Shown: piece by piece, positions 11,050 through 21,117 of the stretch
Numbering within the stretch: position 1 is the stretch's first letter
Layout: the number at the start of each line of letters is the position of its first letter
DNA from: Erythroxylum novogranatense
Lineage: Eukaryota > Streptophyta > Magnoliopsida > Malpighiales > Erythroxylaceae
Assembly (NCBI GenBank): GCA_029891385.1
Contig: CM057228.1
Coordinates: 58,721,783-58,785,782 of the forward strand
DNA: 64,000 nt
Direction of reading: 5' to 3'
The notes under the pieces: model-generated
The model's database searches: none
What the model was told of the DNA's origin: nothing
The model's input: only the letters and a program-made list of their open reading frames with translations
Translations under genes and position numbers: made by a program

Positions 11050-12346
11050 TGTTGGCCCCTAAATTTTTTTTCTTGATGAATAAGTATCATTTAAATTAAT
11101 TATGAGGTCTTTATGGAATTTTGTGGAGTAATTATTATGTTAATGTTAGAAAGATTATATGATATAGGTTAATAGAATTAAAGTGTTAAGGTTATAAGAA
11201 TGTTCAAGGGTCTTTTTGGCAAGACACTTAAGGTTAAAAGAACCTAAGCTTATAAGGAAGGGCAAGATGGACTTTTCTTAATCATTAAGGGTAAAATGGG
11301 AAGAAAGAAGTGTTGTCTTCTTCCTAAAGAAGGGAAAAACAAAAATAGGAGCGAAAGAAGAGAAATAACAAATCAAAGAGAGAAAGAAGAAAGGTTTCGG
11401 TGGTTGAGAGGAAAGAAAAGAGTTTAGCTAGGGTTTCATCTTTTCTAAGCTTTCTAGAGAGATTTTGAGGTTGTGCAAGAAGAGAAAAAGGTACAGGAAG
11501 AGAAGAGTTTCCATTTGAGCCAAAGATCTCTTCATTTGGTGAAGAATTAAGGTAAGATCATTTTGAATCTTTTGAATTTTTGGAAGGATTTTAGTTCATG
11601 GAGTTTAGAAAATGCATGAGTTTAAATATTCTAGAACCAATTTTGGTGATTGTGTTTTATGGGATTTTCAATTGAAAAACCTATTGAGTGGGGTTTTTGT
11701 TAGTGTATAAAAGGATTAAGAAAGGTAAGAGGAACAAGAGGAGAGGCACATTTTGAACAAGTCTTCAAGCAAGGAAATTAAGATGGGTACATATTTATAA
11801 TAGAGTAAATAAGTCACTAATGTTTTCTTTGAATTAAAGAAGTTTAAGGATTGCAATTGCATCATAAGTGTTGTAGTTATTGCTTTTGAGAAATTCCAAT
11901 ATGTTGTTTTATGAATTGTGTGATGATTTATGAAAAGGCCAGAAAGTGATTTTTTTTAAAAGATATCATATTTATGAAATCATGTTTTCAAAATATCTCA
12001 TGTCTATAAAAAGTCCAAGATTCGTAAAAGTGTCATTTTGGGCAATATGTTTACAAGATGTGAAATACATGATTATGTGGGTTTGTGGTGGTCCTTTAAG
12101 TTAATTCAAGTGCACTTTGACAAAAAGGTTTCTCCTGCCTGCCCGTTAGTGGCATGGAGCTCCTTCATGGACTCCCATAAATTCACGGCTACGCAAAACC
12201 ATTATGTGGTTTGAAATGCCATTAAAGCTTTATAAAACTTTTTTCTTTTGATGTTAATGAAATATGAATTTTGTATGGATGATATTGAGTTGGAATTAGA
12301 TATACTTTAAGACATTATCAACTTGAGCAGATGGTTTTTGAACATG

Positions 12347-12351
<5 letters not shown>
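11050..12351 (+). repeat. Truncated chromovirus LTR, sister of the 4392 LTR
   Basis: It starts TGTTGGCCCC after a purine-rich tract and follows the 4392-8521 LTR in order: TTTAAATTAATT near 11093, CCTAAGCTTATAAGGAAGG near 11240, a GA-rich leader ending in AAGGTAAGATC near 11550, and CTGCCTGCCCGTTAGTGGC near 12137. By eye it is clearly diverged from that LTR. It lacks the minisatellite and the normal LTR end, PBS and 5' leader. It breaks off in a TA microsatellite. Confidence 0.75.

Positions 12352-12397
<46 letters not shown>
12352..12397. repeat. (TA)n microsatellite at deletion junction
   Basis: About 23 uninterrupted TA steps lie exactly where the truncated LTR meets mid-gag sequence. A slippage- or recombination-prone tract at the breakpoint is the simplest explanation for the loss of the LTR end, PBS and gag start. 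Confidence 0.9.
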
Positions 12398-12406
12398 TGA
12401 GATGTT

Positions 12407-12760
12407 ATGGAAAAGAAAGATAGGTATGACAAATTGCGAAAGCAATGGGTCATGGACTTCTATGGAAGTATAGACCCTGTAAAGGCTGAGGGATCACTGG
12501 AGAGAATTGAGAGGATTTTTGACCAGATAGATTGCGAGTCGAACAAGAAGTTCGACTATATGATTTCTTTATTGCAAGGCCTAGCTTATCAATGGTGGAA
12601 GACTGTTCCAGGTAGTTTCAGGCAGTACACCTGGCCTTGTAACCTGAAGTGGGAAGACTTTTTGAGGGTCTTTAGGGAGAATTACATACCTACGATCTAC
12701 TTGGACAGAAAGACAAAGGGATTTTTGGATCTACACATTCTTTTATCACACTGTATTTAG
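12407..12760 (+). pseudogene. Chromovirus gag fragment
   Basis: The 117-residue open segment resembles the plant retrotransposon gag domain: MDFYGSIDPVKAEGSLERIE, then FDQIDCES, then LLQGLAYQWWKTV and WEDFLRVFRENY. These match the conserved 'DP..AE.W...IE' and 'A..WW' pattern of Ty3 capsid regions. The N-terminus of gag is lost at the TA-repeat junction, and the C-terminal zinc knuckle is not visible. The first ATG is only the first Met of the fragment. Confidence 0.8.
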
Positions 12761-13537
12761 CTTCTAGGATGCATTGTGATAGAGAACTGTTGCAATATGG
12801 ATTAGAGGTGAGTACTCCTACTGGTAGTGCCACAATAATAGGAGAAGTCTGTATGGGGTGCTTGATTAGAATTGATCAAGTAGAACTAGTGGCAGATTTA
12901 ATCATACTACAATTAAGGGAGATAGTATTATCCTAAACATGGATTGGCTCACTACTCTTAAGGCTATCATGAACTGCTATACTAAGGTGGTGATATTAGA
13001 ATCTGCTAATTAGCCGAGAGCTATTTTTTAGGTTATTAGTCAAGTAGTGCCAGTCAGGTTGATCTCATTCATGAGTTCTTTGAGGTTGATACAAGAGGAA
13101 TGTGAGGCTTATTTGGCTCATGTCTTCGATACTCGAGTTGGCTCATGTTATGGAATTATTGGATGTGTTTCCTGCTAAGCTATCTGGCTTAGCTCCAGAT
13201 CAGGAAACAAAGTTCAAGATCGACTTAGTTTTTAGTGCTACTCCTATATCTATTCCTCCATATAGGATGGCAACTATGGAACTAAACAAGTTGAAGGCTC
13301 AATTACAGGAGTTACTGGAAAAAGGGTTTCATTAGACCCAGTGTTTTACCTTAGGGAGCTCTAGTTTTACTTGTGAAAAAGAAAGATGACACTCTGAAAC
13401 TATGCATCGATTATAGGCAACTGAATCGGGTAACAATAAAGAACAAGTACCTAATGCATAGAATTGATGATTTGTTTAATCAGTTGTAGGGAGTTCAGGT
13501 GTTCACTAAGCTGGACATAAGATCAGGGCATTATTAG
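12761..13537 (+). pseudogene. Chromovirus protease C-terminal part and RT N-terminus, broken
   Basis: After a deletion, translation gives LEVSTPTGSATIIGEVCMGC and VELVADLIILQLRE, matching the flap-to-end region of Ty3 proteases that leads into the 'GMDWL' motif (here TWIGS after a stop). From about 13155 the RT start is clear: ELLDVFPAKLSGLAPDQE, FKIDLVFSATPISIPPYRM and LKAQLQELLEKGF. At least six stops or frameshifts occur, with a stop right after EKGFH at 13333. The protease active-site triad region is missing. Confidence 0.75.
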
Positions 13538-13888
13538 TTGAAGAGAGCAGAAGTTAATGTACCAAAAAGTGCATTCAAGAGCAGGTATGATCATTTTGAG
13601 TTCGCAGTGATACTATTTGGGTTAAATAATTCCCCAACTACATTTATGACTATGATGAATAAGGTGTTTCATCCATGCCTGGATCGATTTGTAATTGTGT
13701 TTATTGATGACATCCTAATGTATTCAAAGAGTATAGAAGAACATGTTGAGCATCTAAGAGTGATCTTACAAATTACAAGGGAGAAACAGTTGTATGCCAA
13801 ATTTAGTAAATGTGAATTTTGGCTAGATCAAGTAGTATTTTTAGCTCATATAGTATCTGGACAAGGCATACAAGTGGATCCAAAGTAG
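13538..13888 (+). pseudogene. Chromovirus reverse transcriptase palm
   Basis: The 116-residue clean stretch contains [20 protein letters not shown] (the 'TAF.T..G.YEF.VMPFGL' block, altered), [11 protein letters not shown], and the catalytic box FIDDILMYS at residues 55-63 (catalytic Asp pair about 13706-13711), followed by HVEHLRVIL and [11 protein letters not shown]. The catalytic Asp pair is intact. The frame ends at a stop after QVDPK. Confidence 0.9.
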
Positions 13889-14958
13889 GTTGAGGCAGTG
13901 ATGAAGTGGGAAGCTTCGAAGAATGTATTAGAAATCTAGAGTTTCCTTAGATTAGTTGGATATTACCAGAGGTTTGTCGAGGGGTTCTCGTTGATCTCAG
14001 GCCCTTTGACAAAACTTCTGAGGAAGAATGTAGCATTCAAATGGAATAATGATTGTCAGAAGAGTTTTGAGGAATTGAAACATTGGCTAACTATAACACT
14101 AGTGTTAACTATTCAATTAGGAACTGGATGATATGTAGTATACAGTGATGCTTCGCATCAAGGATTGGGATTTGTATTGCTATAGTATGGCAAGGTGATA
14201 GCTTATGCATCGAGGTAACTAAGGTCTCACAAGATTAACTATCAAGTATATGATTTAGAGATTTCTATAGTTTTTTTGCTCTAAAGAGATGGAGACATTA
14301 TCTATATAGTGAGACATTCCAGATATACACTGATCATAAGAGTTTGAGATATTTGTTAAGTTAGAAAGAATTGAATATGAGACAGAGGAGACAGGTAGAG
14401 TTATTGAAAGGCTATAAATGTATGATTGAGTATCATCCAGGGAAAGTTAATGTGTTGGCTGATGCTCTGAGTAGAAAGTCAAGCAATAGTGTAGCTCAGA
14501 TTTTGGTTATTGGATTACTGAGCTTAATTCATTTGAAAGCTCTAAATATAAAGTTGATTTTAGAGCAGAATGAGGCACTGATTGCTACATCGAAGCTGAG
14601 ACCAATGTTACATGACAGGATTAGAAAAGCCCAGAATAAAGATCCTAATATGGTGAAGCTTATTGAGAGATTAAAGATAAAACTAGATTCTAAGTTTAAA
14701 TTGAGGGATGAGACACTGAAGCTAAAGTAAAGGCTTTGTGTGCCTAATGTAGATGATCTGAGGAAGGAAATTCTAAAAGAAACCTATATGGTTGCCTATG
14801 TTATGCATCCTAGTACCACTAAGATGTATAACATGTTGAAGCAGCATTTCTGATGGTCTGGAATGAAGCAGCCTATCCTATGTTATGCATCGAGTATTTT
14901 TCTAAATGTTTAGTATGTCAGTAGATTAAAGTTGAGCATCAGGCTTTGGTTAGGAAGT
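13889..14958 (+). pseudogene. Chromovirus RT connection, RNase H and integrase zinc finger
   Basis: Readable blocks are FLRLVGYYQRFVEGFS (about 13945), YSDASHQGLGFVLL (about 14143), YTDHKSLRYL (about 14330), a clean segment MRQRRQVELLKGYKCMIEYH...NVLADALSRK (14371-14730), and a zinc-finger-like HPSTTKMYNMLKQHF region (about 14803-14850). Several stops and at least one frameshift interrupt it. It ends at LVRKL where the solo LTR enters. The missing sequence resumes at 16669. Confidence 0.8.
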
Positions 14959-16668
14959 TGATATATGTTTAATTGTTTATATATTTAATCATTTACACTT
15001 AACGATTAATGATACTAAAATGTTTAGGATACTCACTTTAATTCATATATGATTTTAGGTGAAATTTGGAAGCAAATAAGTTAAAGTGAGTCGAAAGTAC
15101 TACATTTGAGTTATTTTCTGAAGATCAATTTTTATTTGTCTTCATAGAGCAAGAAGAAGAAAATTAAAAGACAAGAAAAATGAAACACAAAAAAGAAGAA
15201 AATTTTAAAAGCAAGTAGCTGAAAAAAGAGACAAAAATGATAGTGCAAGATGAAGAAAACGCAATGTATGAGGATAAGGTAGAAACGCCTATGTAGGCAT
15301 TATGCACTGCATTGTGCATTAAACGTAGGCATTATGTGTTGCGCATAACGCAAGAAACATCAGCACGTAATGTCGATGTTGTGTGTTAAACACATGTGTC
15401 GATGTAACACAGACAGTAGCTGTGTTTAACCCAAATAACTACGTTAAACGTAGCGTTGAATACAAGAGAAGGGTGTTGCGAGGGTTTTATACGTGAATAG
15501 TACCCGTGGACCATAAACCCCCAACACTAATTGGTCTAATCAAGCAACAGTAAGGGGCGTGAAAAGGGCTTGGTGTCTTGGTGACACAAGCGACAGTGAG
15601 ATAAGAGGGGCAGCTTGGTGGCTTACAGAAGCAACAAAAGAGGGGCGACATAAGAGAGGGACAAGTGAGAGCAGTGAATATAGCATGGACCATCATCTTT
15701 AATTGCCCCATCGTGAATAGTGAAGAGTAGAAAGGAAGAGGGCAGTGAAGGAGAACTGAAGTGGTATTTGGTAGGGCTACAATATAGGGTTGAAGCATTT
15801 TTTCGGGAAAGACCCATGAAGGGCTAGACGTCCCGACGGTTCGGAGATGACATCGACGTCGAAGACCCAGGTTAAGTATATCTTTTTATTGTTTTGTTTT
15901 TTTTTCTCGCATTAGAATTTAATTATGTTATCCTATAGTAATTGATTTAGGTTTTGTGTATGGATAATCAAATTTTCATTATTATTTGGTTATTTGTGTA
16001 TGAACTCATTGAGTATTGTGAGATGATGATTTTAATGCGTTCAATGAATTGTTTAATTGCAAACTCACTGCTAGAATTTCGATATAATTCGTAATTGTTA
16101 TATTGAAATTCATGTGTAGCAACTAATGATTTGTAATCATTAGGGATAACTAACCTAAGTTAAATGACGCATCGTATGTAGCTGTTGCCTTGATTAATCA
16201 ATTTTCCTAATTCATAATGCTACTGCCAAATTAAATCTAGAGATCGTATCCTAGGTTGTTCGGTGGTTAGGTTTAATTAACGATCGTATCTTGATTAAAC
16301 AAAATCTAAAGGAAAAATTAGGTTAATTATTAACCCACGATTAATAGTTGCTAGGAGAGGTTAAAGAACAATAAAACAATGAAATATGCATAGTTAGGGT
16401 GTAGGTTGAGATTGAACCCAAGAATCGGGTCCCTACCGAATTTCCCACTTTTATCATTTTTTTTGCATGTTTTATTTAATTTGTTTTTATTAGTCTAATT
16501 TCATTTTTCTATTTCAAAATCCAAAAACCCACCCTGTTAAATCTAAACACCAGTTAATTTCATTTCATCAACTTTACATACACTCTTTGTAGGATCAACC
16601 TAGACTCACCACTATTATAGTAGTAGGACTAGTTATTTTATTTTTACTAGCATAACGACGTGCAGTCA
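14959..16668 (+). repeat. Solo LTR inserted in integrase (TGATATATG...GCAGTCA)
   Basis: It begins TGATATATG and ends GACGTGCAGTCA, flanked by GAAGT (14954-14958) and GAAGC (16669-16673), a TSD with one mismatch. Removing it rejoins the integrase reading ...VRKL-HSLLIPEWKWE. The 3' part (AGGATCAACCTAGACTCACC near 16592) resembles the end of plant Ty3 LTRs. A homologous, shorter solo LTR lies reversed at 43960-45278. The interior near 15250-15450 holds repeats of ACGTAGGCATTATG and GTTAAACGTAG. Small open frames at 15487-15817 on the minus strand show no domain. Confidence 0.85.
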
Positions 16669-17305
16669 GAAGCTACATTCATTACTTATTCCGGAGTGGA
16701 AATGAGAATCAATTACTATGGATTTCATAATGGGATTGCCTAAGACTTTGAGATAAAATGATGCTAGATGAGTTGTGGTGGACCGATTGACTAAGACAGC
16801 CTATTTCTTACCAGTGAGAGAAAATAATTCACTAGATTAGTTAGCCTGGAGGTATATGAATGAAGTGCCACGGTTTCATGTGGTTCTAGTGTCCATTGTA
16901 TAGGAATGGGATCCCATATTTAGTTTGAGGTTTTGGAAGAGCTTCCAATTAGCTATGGGTTCGAAGTTAAACTTTAGTAGTGCATTTCATCCTCAAACAG
17001 ATGGACATAGTGAGAGGACAATCAAGACTATTGAGGATATGCTCAGGGCATGTGTATTGGAGTTCAACGAACATGGGATCAGTATATAGCATTGATAGAA
17101 TTTGTTTATAACAAACATTATCACAGTAGTACTAGAATGGCATCATATGAGGTATTGCATGGCAGAAAGTGTTGATCAGCTTTATATTGGGATGAAGAGG
17201 GCTTGAGAATGGTTGAAGGCCCAAAATTGATACAAGATACTGTGGATAAGGTGAAACTAGTATGAAGTTTAATAAAAGTAGCTCAATATAGATAGAAAAG
17301 CTACG
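16669..17305 (+). pseudogene. Chromovirus integrase core
   Basis: From 16669 translation gives LHSLLIPEWKWE, MGLPKTLR, VVVDRLTKTAYFLPV (first catalytic Asp region), EWDPIFSLRFWKSFQLAMGS (second Asp) and AFHPQTDGHSERTIKTIEDM (catalytic Glu block), all diagnostic of Ty3 integrases. The second half decays, with stops from about 17085, although HYHSS...MASYE-like traces persist to 17160. Confidence 0.85.
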
Positions 17306-17391
17306 TGGATTAACATCGAAGGGAAATGGAATACAGTGTAGGAGATATATGGATTAGCATCGAAGGGAAATGGAATACAGTGTAGGAGATA
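17306..17391 (+). repeat. Direct duplication of about 42 bp within integrase
   Basis: TGGATTAACATCGAAGGGAA at 17306 is repeated as TGGATTAGCATCGAAGGGAA at 17350, each copy ending in GTGTAGGAGATA. The offset is 44 bp and only one internal mismatch was seen. It duplicates the segment encoding the 'R..LEF.VGD.V' integrase block. Confidence 0.9.
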
Positions 17392-17847
17392 GAGTGTTTC
17401 TAAGAGTGTCTCCTTGGCGAGGAGTATTGATATTCGGTAAAAAGGGCAAGCTAAGCCCTAGGTATATTAGTCTTTATGAGATTATTGAGAGGATATGACC
17501 ATTGGCTTAGAAGTTGCCTTTACCGAATGAGATGTATCAGTTACATAATGTATTTCATGTGAGAATGTTCAGAAGATACCGATATGATCTAACACATGTG
17601 TTACCGGCCCAAGAGATTAAGACTATTAGTAACCTAAGTTATGTTGAGAAGCCAATTAAGATCGTAGATTATTGGACAAAACAATTGAGGAATCGATTAA
17701 TTCCATTGGTGAAAGTCCTTTGGAGGAATCACTCAACTGAAGAAGCAACTTGAGAAACGGAGGATCATATGAGAAGACAATATCTCCACCTGTTCAAACA
17801 ATCAGGTAAGAATTTTAAGGACAAAATTTCTTTTAGGAGGGGAGAAT
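17392..17847 (+). pseudogene. Chromovirus integrase C-terminus and chromodomain
   Basis: Readable as [16 protein letters not shown], then LPNEMYQLHNVFHVRMFRRY, then a chromodomain-like stretch LSYVEKPIKIVDYWTKQLRN and LVKVLWRNHSTEEAT, then YLHLFKQSGKNFKDKI. The longest clean piece is 17514-17753 (79 residues). It aligns by eye with the same region at 3973-4370, showing both belong to related chromoviruses. It ends at a purine tract directly before the LTR-like sequence at 17848. Confidence 0.85.
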
Positions 17848-19036
17848 TGTAGCTTTCCATATCCCATGCTCATGCATAATATAGCACACATTATATAAGT
17901 ACTCATTTACGCACATATGTACATATGGATTATGTAGAATGCATGCTCAATGACAATCCTAGGCACATTTCCTTAATACACGTCTCATAACTAATTAACA
18001 TCATCTTTAGGCCTCTTGTCGGGGTCATTACTTGGGAGTCTCTGGCCAAAGCAGATATGTGTATTAAAGAGAGTCTTAAATGATATATAGAGTAATGAGA
18101 TCCTTAGAAGAAGATCAAATATCACTTGGACTAGATGTGACGTAGTCAATCTAGTGGGATTTGACACTTTGACTATACTCTGAATCAAGTGGGGTATAGA
18201 TGAAAAAAGGATGACTTGTATGGCAACATTGTGTATGGAAGGGTTCGTAGTCAAACCACTAACTTTTCAGTCAATTGGGGGTCATGACATGTTATTAGAT
18301 ACTATTGTTGACTTACTTGAATTAAGTGTTAATTCAAGTGACCAACATAATTGAGAACCTAATGGGTCATATATATAGGAGATCCAAAGGATGAGTAAAA
18401 TGGTCCTAACTGGTGATTCAAGATATGAGAGAATGTTTCGGGATCGTATTGCGATGTAATCATGATAGAAAATGTTGCATGGAATGGATTAGGAACAAGT
18501 GTTGTTGGCTACCAATTTGGTTATTAACTTCCCAAAACTTCCATTAAAGCATGTTATTCATGGTCATTAACTTCCTGTAAATTTCATTAATGCATGCTAT
18601 TCATGACCATTAACTTCCCATAACTCTCCATTAGTAATGGGGGTTATGGAAGGCCAAATGGTGCATAAAATAGGGATGATATTCATTCATCTTGTGTAAG
18701 ACACAAGTGAAAGAAATGGTTCTTTCTTACGCACACGCTCTTTTCTCTCTAACTCTCACAAGAGTTCTTATCTTTGCTAGCACAAAGAAAGAATTCTACC
18801 CATCTCCTAGTTAAGTTTCATCCTTCTATCTTCGTGTAGAATTTCATTAGAGAAGGTCTATGTTGATCGTTGTGGTTTACGATAACCCAACGTTAAGAGG
18901 ATTAAAGAACAAAGGAGATCGTCAAAAAGGTATGTAAATATCTTACAAGAGTAGATCTAGTTTTTGAGGTTCCAATTTATTTTTCGCTACATATATTTGA
19001 TATATTATGTATGAGATGCATGATTGGAACCTTACA
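17848..19036 (+). repeat. LTR-like block (TGTAGC...CTTACA), copia-like 3' end
   Basis: It starts TGTAGCTTTCC immediately after the chromovirus PPT and could end with CTTACA at 19036, where LINE coding sequence begins. The content (a ~100-bp pyrimidine-rich leader near 18720-18850, then TTTTCGCTACATATATTTG near 18980) looks more like a copia LTR than the other chromovirus LTRs here. The flanking pentamers AGAAT and TGATT do not match, so neither a solo-LTR insertion nor a native 3' LTR is proven. Confidence 0.45.
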
Positions 19037-19862
19037 TGATTCACCTAGAGGTTTACAATACAAACTTAGGTAATCTCATACTTATAACCTTTGTTTATGC
19101 TCATAACACTACGTACGAGAGAATATTTTTATGTAACCAAATCAAGTCACTTATAGATACCTCCTCCCTTCCTTGGTTAGTTGTTAGGAACTTTAATGCT
19201 TTTATTAATCCAAAAGAAACACAAGGCATTAGTTCTTTAGGAATTATTTGTAGTGAGATGAGGCAATGTTTAACTAATGCCCTTTTATCTGACTTGCCAT
19301 TTGGAGGAAACCTATTCACCTAGGGTAATAGATGGGAAATGACTTTATTAAGAGAAAACTAGATAGAAGCTTAGTAAATCAGATGTGGTTCTCTACCTTT
19401 CTTGGCAGTTTCTGCATCTTCACAAACCATCATATATTAAATCTTTCTACTATTATCAATTATTTCCTTTAGGTTCATCCCCCCTTTAGGTTCAATTATT
19501 TCCTCACTAAACAAGCTAATTTTGAGAAATGCATCTTGAGGGCTATGAATCTATTCATCTGATGCTCCAATCAATTTGTCTATGCAAAAATATTTCTCTT
19601 ATTAAACAAGAAATGAAATATATTTTTCATTGCAACATTAGTAATACACACCATCTTATTCTCATTGCCAAAGCTTCTCTTGATAGACTTCAGTCTGAAT
19701 TACAATGTGATCCCACCTCTATTATTTATCAAATCAGGAAAGAGTGACTATACAACATCTTTCTAATGCTCTTTTATATGATTATTCTCTGATGAAACAA
19801 AGATCTAGGTGGATTGGATGAAGTGTGGAGATATAAAAAATATAGCTTTTTTCCATAGAGAT
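19025..19862 (+). pseudogene. LINE endonuclease fragment (5' half of a split LINE)
   Basis: Translation gives HLEVYNTNLGNLILITFVYA, ERIFLCNQIKSLI, PWLVVRNFNAFINPKE and LLSDLPFGGNLFT, the C-terminal half of a plant L1-type apurinic endonuclease. The canonical GDFN motif reads RNFN, so a catalytic Asp is lost. The copy is 5' truncated near the LTR-like block. After stops near 19321 the inter-domain region continues to 19862, where the copia element enters; it resumes at 35439. Confidence 0.8.
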
Positions 19863-19867
19863 GTTAT

Positions 19868-20895
19868 TAAAGTAAATCACACGTTAATACAATACTTAGA
19901 AAACGATATAAGAATGCACGAGAAGGGGGGGTTGAATTGTGTATTCCCCTTTTTTGAAATTCTTTCAAAAACTATTTGTTAGAAATATGATTCTTTTACA
20001 GAACTTCCGATAGATTCTAATTAATCAAAACTTTGAAAACTTTGTTTACGAACTAAGTAATGATAAAACTTGAATCTAAAAGAAAGATAGAGTAAGAGTA
20101 GTTGACACAACGATTTATCCTAGTTCACCCCAAACCGTGGGCTACGTCCAGTCCTCAGAATTCTTTCTGAGATTTCACTATCTCTTCAACTTTTACAAGT
20201 ATTCTTTACGAGCCTCTTCAGGTCTCTACAATCAGTATTCTTTCACACTTAGCCTCTGCAGGCTTTCTGCACTACTTTCTCACAGAAAAGTGTTTGAAAA
20301 CTTGTTACAGTAAAAATAGCTCTCGGCTAATTTGCTCAGTATGCGTTTTACGATCATGTAGATGTAATTCAGCCAATTTTTCAACTAACTTTGCAATCTT
20401 CGTCTTCGACTTGTATTTATAGCCTTCGTCTCCAACTGCTTCTTGATTATTGTTTCTGGATTCTTGCTTCTTGAATCTTGTGTCTTGAATCTTTAAAAGA
20501 AACGGTTAATCAGTTGAGTTCTATAACTAACTCGAACTGACTCTTGCGTCTTCTCTTTGAATTCTACGTATGTCTTTCTCCGTCTGTAGCTTTTACGCCC
20601 GTGTTTTCGTGATCTGAATTTTTACGCCCGTGTTTTCGCGTCTATATCGTGATCTGCCTCAGATTTCTGTTCGTCTGGCTCAAGTCTGCGTCGGTTTTTT
20701 CAATTCGCGTCTTCGTCTGTTTTTATTTTGGGTCTGTGTCTGTATTTCTATTTCCGTCTGCGTCTTTGTCTTATTTCTATTCGTCTGCGTCTTTGTCGCT
20801 TCGTCTGTATTGCTTCGTCTGCTTTTGTTTTTCTTTTATTGTTCTCTTTGTTATACATCAAAATTATATCTAAGTGAAGTCATTTTGACTTAACA
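19868..20895 (-). repeat. SIRE-type 3' LTR (left copy)
   Basis: It matches the right LTR along its length, starting with GTAAATCACACGTTAATAC and ending CATTTTGACTTAACA in plus-strand reading. A TATA-box-like TATAAATA (minus strand) lies at 20414-20421. A CGTCTGCGTCTT-type degenerate repeat fills 20640-20840. Its outermost bases read TAAAG instead of TGAAG in the right LTR, a terminal mutation. The open frames in the CT-rich part are not genes. Confidence 0.9.
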
Positions 20896-20910
20896 ATCTC
20901 CCCCTTTTTG
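20896..20910 (-). other. Polypurine tract of the SIRE-type element
   Basis: On the minus strand the sequence reads CAAAAAGGGGGAGAT directly before the 3' LTR, the expected position and composition of a PPT. Confidence 0.85.
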
Positions 20911-21117
20911 ATGATAACAAATTATATACAAAAAGAAAACAAAAATACAAAATACAATGTTTATAAAAGAAACAAAAAAAAACTTATCTTCAGAATTCTT
21001 CTTTTCTTTTCTTTTCTCCGTCTGCTTCAGTCACACCTTTTGAAATTCTTTTCTGAACATTTTCTTCTCCTCCTCTGCTCATTCCCTTCTCCCCCTATTT
21101 GTTATAATAAAAAATGA

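Larger units (their letters stand above)
12398..17847 (+). mobile_element. Ty3 chromovirus interior (gag-pol), split by a solo LTR
   Basis: Domains appear in the order gag, protease, RT, RNase H, integrase zinc finger (to 14958), then integrase core, C-terminus and chromodomain (16669-17847). This is Ty3/gypsy order. A solo LTR occupies 14959-16668. Many in-frame stops make it non-functional, but each domain is readable. The final purine tract (AGGAGGGGAGAA, about 17835-17846) marks the PPT. The chromodomain with EEAT and the HNVFHV motif indicate a chromovirus, probably Tekay/Del. Confidence 0.85.

Noticed and set aside
15487..15817. Two overlapping Cys/Pro/Ser-rich minus-strand open frames
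   Set aside because: Lie wholly inside the solo LTR and are not conserved in the sister LTR at 43960-45278.
17848..19036. Solo copia LTR with TSD
   Set aside because: The ends look LTR-like, but flanking AGAAT and TGATT do not match, so I list it only as an LTR-like block.
20630..20893. Phe/Cys/Ser-rich open frames in the copia LTR (also 35021-35431)
   Set aside because: Products of the CGTCTGCGTCTT-type repeat within the LTR, on the strand opposite to the element.
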